Shown here: in pieces, positions 44,980 through 52,702 of the stretch
Layout of the letters: every line of letters begins with the position of its first letter
Numbering within the stretch: the first letter of the stretch is position 1
Assembly: GCA_016794505.1 (NCBI GenBank)
Contig: JAEUJZ010000140.1
Coordinates: 1 to 56,906, forward strand
Direction of reading: 5' to 3'
Origin: Myxococcales bacterium
GTDB taxonomy: Bacteria > Myxococcota_A > Polyangia > Palsa-1104 > JAEUJZ01
Length of the DNA: 56,906 bases
Position numbers and translations under genes: made by a program
The notes under the pieces: generated by a model
What the model was told of the DNA's origin: nothing
What the model saw: only the letters and a program-made list of their open reading frames with translations
Databases searched by the model: none

Positions 44980-45355
44980 GACGTGGCCACTCCTTCCCTG
45001 GGTTGGGGCGGCTGCCTGGTTCGGACGTACCGCGACGGAAATTCGTCTTACGTCGGGCCTGCGAAACAGACAGCGCCGGATGCTTGCGAGGTCTGCTGCA
45101 GCGTGCCGATTTGCGTCGCTGCAGCAGCTCCCCCAAGGATGAGAATGGCACATGGGTCTGACAGTCCTGCGCTACGGGCTGCGTCCCACTTGGGTCGCAC
45201 AGAATGCATCGGTCGGCCGGCAGACTGGTTCGCTCTCCACAAGGTTGGCCCTAACTACTCGGGAACGGCGCGAAAAACCCTTCCCGACCCGCCATGACCT
45301 TTGATACGCTAACTGCGATGATCGCGCTGTCCTATGCCCTGCGGAGAGGCTGGTA
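44980..45355. other. Intergenic region upstream of the pseudokinase gene
   Basis: A 376-base gap between divergent genes with no supported gene. Open frames here have atypical residue content. It carries the promoters for the HTH-like gene and the pseudokinase gene; the HTH-like protein might regulate both. Confidence 0.4.
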
Positions 45356-47380
45356 ATGGGGCTTGAGTTCGCGGGCAAGACCTTCGGTGGGTATCGCGTC
45401 GGGGATGCTCTCGACAGTGGTCCGCATGCTGTGCTGCACGTCGCTGAGCACACAAGCAGCGGCGACAAAGTAGCGATCAAGATCTTTGCGACCGATCTGT
45501 CGCGGGATAAGAACGCTGCCGCGCGCCTCGTAAGCGACGTGCAGCGAGCCGTGGCGGTGTCCCACCCCAACATCCACCCGGTGCGCGAAGTGGGCACCGC
45601 TGAGTTCAAAGGCAAGCGTCACCTGTTCGTGGCGATGGAGCGCTTGCCCGGTGAGTCGCTGAAGTCCTTGATCGCAAAGCAAAAAGGACAGCCCGTGCCG
45701 ATGCGGCAGGCGCTGCACATCCTCTGCGAAGTCGGGGCGGCGCTGGATGCGATCCAGCGTGGAAACGGCGTGCATCGGATGCTGCATAGCGGGGCTGTCT
45801 TCGTCGGCCCATCCGACGCCGAGGCCGATGAGAGCCGCGTCGTGGTTTTGCATCTTGGCGCAGCACTGGTCCCGACCGGTGACGACAAGAAAGCAAAGAC
45901 CGGGGGCAAACTGCACGACGATCTGCGGGCGCTGGCGCAGCTGGCGTACGAAATGCTCGGCGGCGGCGAGCCTGCGTCCGATGCGATTCTGCCGCTGCGC
46001 TTGCGCAATCGCGCCGTTCCGGCACGCATGGATGCCGTTCTGCGCAGCGTGCTCGGCGACAGCCTCGGTACAGGTGACAGCGCGTCGCGCTATGACTCGG
46101 CGGCGGCGTTTGTTGCAGCGCTGCTGGGAACAGGAGAGGCACAACCTCGTTTTGCAAGCTGGTCAGAAGATGGCCGCACGTTCCCGGCACCGAAGAAGAG
46201 CCACAGCACGCTGCTCTGGGCAGGCCTGTTCGCCATCGCGGGTGGTCTCGCTCTTGGTTACTTCCTATTCTCGGGCGAGCCGAGTGGCCAGCCCGGCACT
46301 GTGCCGCAGCCTGTGCCGCCGTCTGGCGCAGATCGCGCTGGGACAGAGCCTGCGCGTACGTCGGCGAGCGTGATCGATGCAGGCAGCGATGCGGGAAGCG
46401 GAAAGCCCGTCGGCCCCGGTCACTGGCCGCAGCGTCCTGGAGGCAAGATCCCCGAGGTGCGCGCCGCCGACATATGGCCTGCACCGGCAGCCGCGCCCGC
46501 AGCTCCATTGAATACGCCCGCTGCTCAATCCGCAGCGACCGCAGCGCCCACTGCAAAAGACCCGGCGAAAGCCCAGGATCCAGCGTCTGGAGCTGCGAAG
46601 CCTGCGGGTGCGGCTCCAGCCGGCGCGGCTGGGATGCCGAGCACCAACACCGCTCCAGCGGCGAAGCCAACCAGCACCGCAGCAAGCAGTCCTGCGTCCC
46701 CGCCAGGCGCAAAATCCAGCGCTGGCAGCGCCTCGCCAGGGGGGGCGGGATCCGTGGGCAGTACGCCGAGCCCTGCTCCGACGACGCCGGCAGCCAAGAC
46801 GACCGCAGGTGCAGCGGCAAGTAGCGCGGCGGCCCCTGCGGCCAAGCCGGTCTCTGGCGTATCCCCGGCCAACAGCACAGCCGCTGCAACTGCGAAACCG
46901 GCTGCCGCAGCGTCGGCTGCTGCTCCATCGGCTACACCCGCAGCAAAGCCCGTCGCTGCTCCGTCGGTGTCGAGTCCAGCGTCGAAGCCCGTCGCTGCTC
47001 CGTCGGTGTCGAGCCCAGCGTCGAAGCCCGTCGCTGCTCCGTCGGTGTCGAGTCCAGCGTCGAAGCCCGTCGCTGCTCCGTCGGTGTCGAGCCCAGCGTC
47101 GAAGCCCGTCGCTGCTCCGTCGGTGTCGAGTCCAGCGTCGAAGCCCGCGGCGGCCCCTGCCACAACGGCACCAACTGGTGCCGCGAAGCCTGTGGCTGGA
47201 ACGGGCAGTGCAGCACCAGGCGTTGCCGCAAGCACCCCTCGATCTTCCAGCGCACCTGCTGCTCCTGCGGGAGCCGCGTCAGCAGCAAAAAACCCAGAAA
47301 CGCGTCCAAGCTCGACAGGAGGATCGGCGCCGGCAGCCAAGCCAGCGACGGCTCCTGGTGGGGCGAGCGGACCACAATGA
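45356..47380 (+). CDS. Pseudokinase with single membrane helix and repeat-built Ala/Pro/Ser tail
   Basis: A 674-residue protein. Residues 8-258 have a kinase-like fold with VAIK (K42) kept, but the glycine loop is degraded (LDSGPHAVLHVAEH), the catalytic loop reads VHRMLHSGAVFV (139-150) without the catalytic Asp, and the DFG region reads LHLG (165-168). The C-lobe helix resembling DVYALGVMLYEML is present as DDLRALAQLAYEML. So it is very likely catalytically inactive. A membrane helix spans about 285-306. Residues 310-674 are Ala/Pro/Ser/Lys-rich, including five units of KPVAAPSVSSPAS. The second TPR gene starts 10 bases after. Probably a phospho- or ligand-sensing scaffold. Confidence 0.8.
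   Translation: MGLEFAGKTFGGYRVGDALDSGPHAVLHVAEHTSSGDKVAIKIFATDLSRDKNAAARLVSDVQRAVAVSHPNIHPVREVGTAEFKGKRHLFVAMERLPGESLKSLIAKQKGQPVPMRQALHILCEVGAALDAIQRGNGVHRMLHSGAVFVGPSDAEADESRVVVLHLGAALVPTGDDKKAKTGGKLHDDLRALAQLAYEMLGGGEPASDAILPLRLRNRAVPARMDAVLRSVLGDSLGTGDSASRYDSAAAFVAALLGTGEAQPRFASWSEDGRTFPAPKKSHSTLLWAGLFAIAGGLALGYFLFSGEPSGQPGTVPQPVPPSGADRAGTEPARTSASVIDAGSDAGSGKPVGPGHWPQRPGGKIPEVRAADIWPAPAAAPAAPLNTPAAQSAATAAPTAKDPAKAQDPASGAAKPAGAAPAGAAGMPSTNTAPAAKPTSTAASSPASPPGAKSSAGSASPGGAGSVGSTPSPAPTTPAAKTTAGAAASSAAAPAAKPVSGVSPANSTAAATAKPAAAASAAAPSATPAAKPVAAPSVSSPASKPVAAPSVSSPASKPVAAPSVSSPASKPVAAPSVSSPASKPVAAPSVSSPASKPAAAPATTAPTGAAKPVAGTGSAAPGVAASTPRSSSAPAAPAGAASAAKNPETRPSSTGGSAPAAKPATAPGGASGPQ
46946..47140 (+). 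repeat. Five copies of a 39-base coding repeat in an alternating pattern
   Basis: Five 39-base units, nearly identical. Units 1, 3 and 5 have GAGTCCAGC and units 2 and 4 have GAGCCCAGC, a pattern expected from duplication of a 78-base pair of units. Each encodes 13 residues (KPVAAPSVSSPAS). Confidence 0.9.
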
Positions 47381-47389
47381 GGTGACGTA

Positions 47390-48004
47390 GTGAAGCGCCT
47401 AGCTCTCTCTGTCCTGTTCGCGGCCTCGCTCGTTTCGGGCGGTGCCAGTGCTCAACCTGCGCCAGCGAAGCCTGCGGCCGCCCCGGCAGCGGCTCAGCCG
47501 GCGCGTCCTGCTGGGGTTCAACCCGGCGCAGCACGGCCCCCGACAGCAGTGAATCCCGTCACCAACGAGCTTGCCAAGCGCGCGATCGAAGCGGCCCAGA
47601 AAGAGAACTACGAAGAGTCGCTCAGCCTGTTCCGCGAGGCCTATCGCATCGATAAGAACCCACGCTGGCTGTACAACATGGGCGTGCTCTACGATCGCAT
47701 GGGCAACTGCGATGACGCGGCGTTTTTCTATCGCGCGGGCATGTTCGGCAAAGGTGTCCTGCCCCAGGATGCTGAGCTCGTCGAGAATCGCTTGGCCGTG
47801 CTGCAAGACGAGTGCAAGTTCAAAGAGCGCCACAAACTGATCTCGGATCGCCATGAGCGCGCCGGTCGCTACATCGGCCTTAAGCTCTGCGCGCTGGCCG
47901 AGGACATCTTGACCGGCATCATCACGCCGACCGAGCGCCAGCAGCTGGATTCCTGCAAGGCCGAGGTGGCGCGTATGCAGGCGACGGCCGGCGCGGGCAA
48001 GTAG
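47390..48004 (+). CDS. Secreted TPR protein paired with the pseudokinase
   Basis: A 204-residue exported protein. GTG 47390 starts 10 bases after the pseudokinase stop. The signal peptide ends near GASAQ (22), followed by a Pro/Ala linker to about 58. Residues 60-130 include TPR-like helices (AIEAAQKENYEESLSLFREAY; WLYNMGVLYDRMGNCDDAAFF). Two or three Cys occur in the second half. It mirrors the kinase plus TPR order at 40827-43119, which suggests that kinase-type protein and TPR protein act as a pair. Exact family not recognised. Confidence 0.7.
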   Translation: MKRLALSVLFAASLVSGGASAQPAPAKPAAAPAAAQPARPAGVQPGAARPPTAVNPVTNELAKRAIEAAQKENYEESLSLFREAYRIDKNPRWLYNMGVLYDRMGNCDDAAFFYRAGMFGKGVLPQDAELVENRLAVLQDECKFKERHKLISDRHERAGRYIGLKLCALAEDILTGIITPTERQQLDSCKAEVARMQATAGAGK

Positions 48005-48012
48005 CTCGCTTT

Positions 48013-48026
48013 GGGGATGCGTCCCC
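48013..48026 (+). terminator. Possible hairpin after the TPR gene
   Basis: GGGGA-TGCG-TCCCC can form a 5-bp stem 9 bases after the stop. There is no T-run, so it is a weak candidate. Confidence 0.25.
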
Positions 48027-48187
48027 TGTGCCGCACGCAGGCTCTTTTGCGCTTGGCCGGTCAAGCCGACCCGCTGTCGCAAGGCCGTGGGTGGGCGCTG
48101 CAGCCAGCGATTGCCCGCGACCCGCAAAACAGTCCCAATCGCACCCGACAAAGCGACGTATAGTCGTACCCACCGAGGTACTGACGA

Positions 48188-49885
48188 ATGCTGCCGTCAC
48201 GCGTCCCGCAAAATCACACCACCTTCGCTCATGAAATGCGGTCCGGGCGACGCAAGAAGACCGGCGCCTCTCACCGGCTGCTTTGCATCCTGACGTTGGG
48301 CCTGGGCTTGTTCGCTGCCACAACGCCGCAGGTTGCCCGTGGGTACGCCGAGGACGTTCACTATCAGCTTGCGCTGCGCTCGCTGGAAAAGACGCCGCTT
48401 GCGGCCAGCGCCGGACAGGCCAGCTTGGTGGCGACGGCCGCGGTGCGCAGCGCGATCGACACGCATGCACGCCGCAGTCCCGCGCTGCGCGATGCCTGGG
48501 TCAAGCGCTACCCCACGCCGAATGACTTCGATGACTGGGCGTTAAAGAGCTTCTTGTTGCTAGAGCCCGGTGCGCGGATCTTTGGCATCGATCGCCTCGA
48601 CGAGCGCGTCGCAGCGAATGCGCGCTGGCTTGATCTTGTGGCCCAGGCTTCGCGACATCCCGATGAGGACTGGCGAAACCGCGAGCGGCTGGCGTACGAC
48701 CCCAAGCGCGTCGCGATCAAAGATAAAAAAGGCGCGCCAGTACCTGCCGATCCCGCGATCTTGAACATGGGCAAGCTGGGGGCGCTGTCGAGCCAAGCGC
48801 ACGCGCACTACGGCTTGGCGCAGGTTGAGTTTTCCCCTGATCCCGACGTGCTCAAGAGTGAGCCGCGACGCTTCGCGCGAAAAGCGGGCTACGAGCGCGC
48901 CCCGATCATCACGCTGGCTGCTGAGATGGCGCAGATCCACCTCGACTTGGCGCTGATCGCCGCGCTCAGCGATGCCCCTGGATCCGTCGAGCTGTCCTGG
49001 TTATACGCGGGGGCTGGCTTCCACTATCTGCAAGATGTTGGCAACCAGATCCATACCGTGCAGGTGGGCCTTTACGACTTCTTCAAAGACGCTTTCTTGG
49101 AACGTCTGAAGATGGGCCTGCTCACGGGCGGTGGGTACATCCGTCCGATGCGCAGCTTGGCGTCGATCGGCATCGACATCTTGACCAATCATCACGTGTT
49201 GTCTGAGCATCTGACGCAGAAGCGCTTTATCAGTGCGCTATCGGGCGGCGGCTCTGCCGACGGTCAGCGCTTGGTGGTGGCGGCGCAGCAGGATGACCCG
49301 GAATTCGCGGCGCGCATCGACGCCGCGCTGGCTCCGTTGGGGACCAGCCCCGAGCGCAGTGAGTTCGGTCTGCTGATGACGCGGGCGCTGATCGATGCGT
49401 CATCGTTTGAAGGCGCCGAGGTCTATCGCGCGACGCGCTCGCTGGCGCTGCCGATTCTGCGCAGTCGCTTTGGCCAGTACGACGAGACCCGCGACGACCC
49501 CGACCTGTTCGTGCTGCCGCGCCAAGCGGACACCAGCGCAGCGTATGAGCAGTTCTTTGGTCTGCAAGAGAAAGCCTTTCGCCGCGTTGGCACAGCGCTG
49601 CGTCGCTGGGTGATGTTGCAGCGCAAGGCCACCGGCCAAGACGGCAGTCCGCAGTCGGCAGAGGATCGCGCCGCCATTCGAGCCATCGCGCTGGAGCGCT
49701 TGATCGCTCGCCAGCTGCACATGCTGGATCAACAAGATGCGCGCTTGGCGGACTTTCTGCGCCAGCCGCCTGAGCTGCAGACGCAGCCGGAAAAAGCTCC
49801 CGGACTTTTGGCCGCCGATCTGGTGCTGCTGTTGGGGCTTGGGCTGGCTGCCTTCCTGGTCATTCGTCGCCGCCGAAGCACCTGA
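48188..49885 (+). CDS. Membrane-anchored phospholipase C / S1-P1 nuclease-like protein
   Basis: A 565-residue exported protein. The signal peptide lies in residues 28-52 (LLCILTLGLGLFAATTPQVARG). Likely zinc ligands match the all-helical PLC/S1-P1 fold: H58 after the mature N-terminus, H205 or H207, H251 with D253, and FHYLQDVGNQIHT (H279, D283, H289), close to the classic HxLxD-5-H motif of that fold. The C-terminus has a membrane helix (about 540-560) followed by RRRR, so the enzyme is held at the membrane. ATG 48188 has GAGG about 10 bases upstream; ATG 48236 is an alternative. Phospholipid or nucleic acid is the expected substrate by fold only. Confidence 0.6.
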   Translation: MLPSRVPQNHTTFAHEMRSGRRKKTGASHRLLCILTLGLGLFAATTPQVARGYAEDVHYQLALRSLEKTPLAASAGQASLVATAAVRSAIDTHARRSPALRDAWVKRYPTPNDFDDWALKSFLLLEPGARIFGIDRLDERVAANARWLDLVAQASRHPDEDWRNRERLAYDPKRVAIKDKKGAPVPADPAILNMGKLGALSSQAHAHYGLAQVEFSPDPDVLKSEPRRFARKAGYERAPIITLAAEMAQIHLDLALIAALSDAPGSVELSWLYAGAGFHYLQDVGNQIHTVQVGLYDFFKDAFLERLKMGLLTGGGYIRPMRSLASIGIDILTNHHVLSEHLTQKRFISALSGGGSADGQRLVVAAQQDDPEFAARIDAALAPLGTSPERSEFGLLMTRALIDASSFEGAEVYRATRSLALPILRSRFGQYDETRDDPDLFVLPRQADTSAAYEQFFGLQEKAFRRVGTALRRWVMLQRKATGQDGSPQSAEDRAAIRAIALERLIARQLHMLDQQDARLADFLRQPPELQTQPEKAPGLLAADLVLLLGLGLAAFLVIRRRRST

Positions 49886-50092
49886 GCTGATCGATTCTGG
49901 ATCGCTTGGCAGCGTGTCGCGCTCGGCTTGGGTCCATTCTTCGTTTCGCTGATCCATCCTGACGCACTGCCACGAAAGCCTGGTCTTGGCCTGATCCGAA
50001 CTGGCGCAGTGGGGTCGCCTTTTTCGGGCTGCGCCGGGCGCGGCGGGCCTTGGTACGGCGCGTGCTCTCTCGCTGGGTACAACCGACGCAGC

Positions 50093-50099
50093 GGAGAGG
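50093..50099 (+). promoter_or_regulatory. Ribosome binding site for the SPFH gene
   Basis: GGAGAGG ending 4 bases before ATG 50104. It decides this start over an upstream in-frame GTG. An identical GGAGAGG precedes the gene at 51815. Confidence 0.6.
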
Positions 50100-50103
50100 T
50101 CCC

Positions 50104-51693
50104 ATGCCGAAGCCACAGGTCCCGCAAGAGCTAGTTCCCGTCGATACGAACCACGCCAGCAAGAACGTCGGCCGCTATCAAGAGGGCTGGCGAACGGGCA
50201 AGCCCGTCGAAGATCCCGAAAAGCTAAAGCGCTGGGGGTTCATTACGGCCAAGCCCAGCGAGTACTTGGTCTTCGTCAATAGCGGCCGCATCGATCTGCG
50301 CAAGTCCGGCCAAGGGCAGCGCGTGTGGAAGTGGCCGTGGAGCTCGGTGGCGATCGTGCCGACGTCGCTGCAGCAGATCGACTTTGTCGCCGATCAGATC
50401 ACGCGCGAGCGCGTTGGAGTCAGCGTCAGCGGCGTCGCGGTATTTCGCATCGTGCAGCCCGAGATCGCGTTTCGCGTCTTGAACTTCACATATGGCGAGA
50501 GCGCGAAAGAGAAGCTCTCGCAGACGCTGCGCGAGATGTTCATCGGCGCCGCGCGTCGCTTGATCGCAAACCTCACGCTTGAGCAGTGCCTGCAAAACCG
50601 CAAAGAGGCGATCGCTCGTTTCCTGATGGAAGAGATCACGCCCGTGGTTTCAGGCAGCGGTCGCACCGAAGACGCGACGGATCAGGGCTGGGGCGTGGTC
50701 ATCGACACCATCGAGATCCAGGATGTGAAGATCTTGTCGCGGCAAGTGTTCGAGCACTTGCAGGCACCGTATCGCGCCGAGATCGCCATGAAGGCCGAGA
50801 TGGCCGAGCTAGAGCGCCAGCGCTCTGTCACCGAGCGGCGCAGTGCCACGGAGCGGCAGTCCGCCGAGGCCAGCATCTTGGCGCAGCGCGAGACGCGCAT
50901 CTTGAAAGCGCGCTCGGAAGCGGAAGCCGCCGAGAGTGAGGCGGCTGAAGCCTTGCGCGCCGAGCAGGCCAAGGCGCGTGTTGCCGCCGATGATCTTGCG
51001 CGCCGCGAAGCGCTGTCGCGGAAAAAAGTGGCGGTCGAAGAAGGCATCGCCATGCAACAGACCGAGAGCAATGCCACGCTGGAACGCCGTCGGCAGCAGT
51101 TGAAACAAGAGCAAGAACTGACGCTTCTGCGCGTGCAGGAAGAGAAGCGAGTGGCCGCCGCGCAGGTCGAGATGCGCGCACTGCAGACCGAGGTCGAGCT
51201 AGCGGAGCAAGCCCATCAGGCGGATCTGCGCAAGCAAGAGCAGCTTTCAGCGCGCCGTGCGGTGGCGCAGCAGGCAGAGCTGAGCTTGGCGCAAAAGAAG
51301 GCTGAGCACGAAGCCGAGCAGCGCAAGGATCGCATTGCGCTAGAGCGTCTGGAGTCCGATGCCGATGTCGCGCGTCAGCGAGCACTCGCCGAAGTCGAAG
51401 CGATGCTGGTGCAGGGGCGTGTCCTGCGCGAGCTGGTCAAAGAAGGGCTGCCGCAGATCGCATCGGCGTTCAAGCAGAGCTTTGGGCCGATTCACTACAC
51501 GCACCTGGGCCAAGGCAGCGACGCGGGGCCGTTCGGCATGATCGGCGCGGCGATGACGCAGGTGCTGGCCGTCGCCAAGAGCTTTGGCTTGGATCCGGCA
51601 AAGCTGGCTCAGCCGGTGCAAGCGGCTTCGTCTTCGCCGGTTGCCGCGGATGGATCCGCTGCGACGCCGATCCGCCCTGAGTCGACGCCGTAG
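50104..51693 (+). CDS. SPFH/Band 7 flotillin-like coiled-coil protein
   Basis: A 529-residue protein. The N-terminal SPFH/Band 7 domain covers about 30-230 (EYLVFVNSGRIDLRKSGQGQ, then VSGVAVFRIVQPEIAFRVLN, LREMFIGAARRLIANLTLEQ). From about 235 to 445 is a long heptad-rich coiled coil full of Glu, Arg, Ala and Gln, as in flotillins. I see no clear membrane helix, so membrane attachment would be peripheral or by acylation. SPFH proteins organise membrane microdomains and assemble large rings. The GGAGAGG upstream fixes the start. The nucleotidyltransferase gene follows after 121 bases. Confidence 0.85.
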   Translation: MPKPQVPQELVPVDTNHASKNVGRYQEGWRTGKPVEDPEKLKRWGFITAKPSEYLVFVNSGRIDLRKSGQGQRVWKWPWSSVAIVPTSLQQIDFVADQITRERVGVSVSGVAVFRIVQPEIAFRVLNFTYGESAKEKLSQTLREMFIGAARRLIANLTLEQCLQNRKEAIARFLMEEITPVVSGSGRTEDATDQGWGVVIDTIEIQDVKILSRQVFEHLQAPYRAEIAMKAEMAELERQRSVTERRSATERQSAEASILAQRETRILKARSEAEAAESEAAEALRAEQAKARVAADDLARREALSRKKVAVEEGIAMQQTESNATLERRRQQLKQEQELTLLRVQEEKRVAAAQVEMRALQTEVELAEQAHQADLRKQEQLSARRAVAQQAELSLAQKKAEHEAEQRKDRIALERLESDADVARQRALAEVEAMLVQGRVLRELVKEGLPQIASAFKQSFGPIHYTHLGQGSDAGPFGMIGAAMTQVLAVAKSFGLDPAKLAQPVQAASSSPVAADGSAATPIRPESTP

Positions 51694-51803
51694 CGCAGCC
51701 TTGGCGAAAAGACGCAGAGCCAGCGGTGCGCTCGGCTAGGATGGCTGGGTGCTGTCTGTGTCGTGCGTCCGTCGATGCGCACCGGACCGCCCAAGATCCT
51801 GAC

Positions 51804-51810
51804 GGAGAGG
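51804..51810 (+). promoter_or_regulatory. Ribosome binding site for the nucleotidyltransferase gene
   Basis: GGAGAGG, 4 bases before ATG 51815. Same sequence and spacing as for the SPFH gene. Confidence 0.55.
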
Positions 51811-51814
51811 TGCC

Positions 51815-52576
51815 ATGAAACTGCTCGTACTGGCCGCGGGATATGCCACGCGCTTGCGGCCCCTAACGGACAACCAGGCCAAGCCGCTTCTGCCTGTTCG
51901 AGGGCGGCCGATGATCGACCACGTGCTGGACAAGTTCCACGGCTGTTCTGCGATCGATGCGGTGTATGTGGTCAGCAACAGTCGCTTCGCGCCGCAGTTT
52001 GAGGCGTGGGCCAAGACCGTGCCCGAGCAACACCCTGGCTGCCACTGGCAGGTCCGTGTGTTCGACGACGGCACGCGCAGCAATGACGATCGATTGGGCG
52101 CAATCGGTGACATTCACTTTGTGCTGAACGCTGCCCAGGTGGATGACGACTTGCTTGTTGTGGCGGGTGACAACTTGTTCTCGCAGCCGCTTGCGGACTA
52201 TGTCGCGACGGCGCAGCGACGGGGCATCTTGATCGGCGTGTACGACGTGGGGAACCTGGATCTGATCAAGCAGTACAACAACATTGCGCTTTCGCAGGAG
52301 CCGGTGGCTGGTGAACCGGCCGAGCGCATCACGTTCTTTGAAGAGAAGCCGGCGCAGCCGGTGTCGACGCTGACGGCGATTGCGCTGTATCACTATCCGC
52401 GCCGCACGCTGCCGTTGATTCGCGCCTACATCGCTGAGGGCAACAATCCTGATCAGCCGGGCCGCTTGGTGCAGTGGCTGGTGCCGCGGACTCCTTGCTA
52501 TGCGTATCGCATCAGCGGTCTTTGGCTCGATATCGGCAGCAAAGAGAGCTACGAAGAGGCGCAGCGCCTGCTCTAA
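51815..52576 (+). CDS. Sugar-phosphate nucleotidyltransferase family protein
   Basis: A 253-residue NTP-transferase (GT-A-like) enzyme. It has LAAGYATRLRPLT (6-18), the variant LAGGxGTRLxPLT nucleotide loop with Tyr-Ala in place of Gly-x-Gly, then KPLLPVRGRPMIDH, VVAGDNLF with the metal Asp, and FFEEKP. The length fits a simple sugar-1-phosphate nucleotidyltransferase without the C-terminal hexapeptide domain, so glucose-1-phosphate thymidylyl- or mannose-1-phosphate guanylyltransferase-type reactions are possible. Substrate not assignable. Confidence 0.8.
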   Translation: MKLLVLAAGYATRLRPLTDNQAKPLLPVRGRPMIDHVLDKFHGCSAIDAVYVVSNSRFAPQFEAWAKTVPEQHPGCHWQVRVFDDGTRSNDDRLGAIGDIHFVLNAAQVDDDLLVVAGDNLFSQPLADYVATAQRRGILIGVYDVGNLDLIKQYNNIALSQEPVAGEPAERITFFEEKPAQPVSTLTAIALYHYPRRTLPLIRAYIAEGNNPDQPGRLVQWLVPRTPCYAYRISGLWLDIGSKESYEEAQRLL

Positions 52577-52702
52577 GAGCGCGTTTTTGACGGGGGGCAG
52601 CCACAAGCCTGCGCCGCCGACATCGATCGGCGCGCAGGCGCGGGGAAGGCAGAAGGGGAAAAAGAAGCGAGCCGGGGAGGGCGGGAGCGGGCGAGAGCGC
52701 GG

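Noticed and set aside
45356..47380. Active serine/threonine kinase
   Set aside because: Catalytic Asp and DFG are missing, so I call it a pseudokinase.
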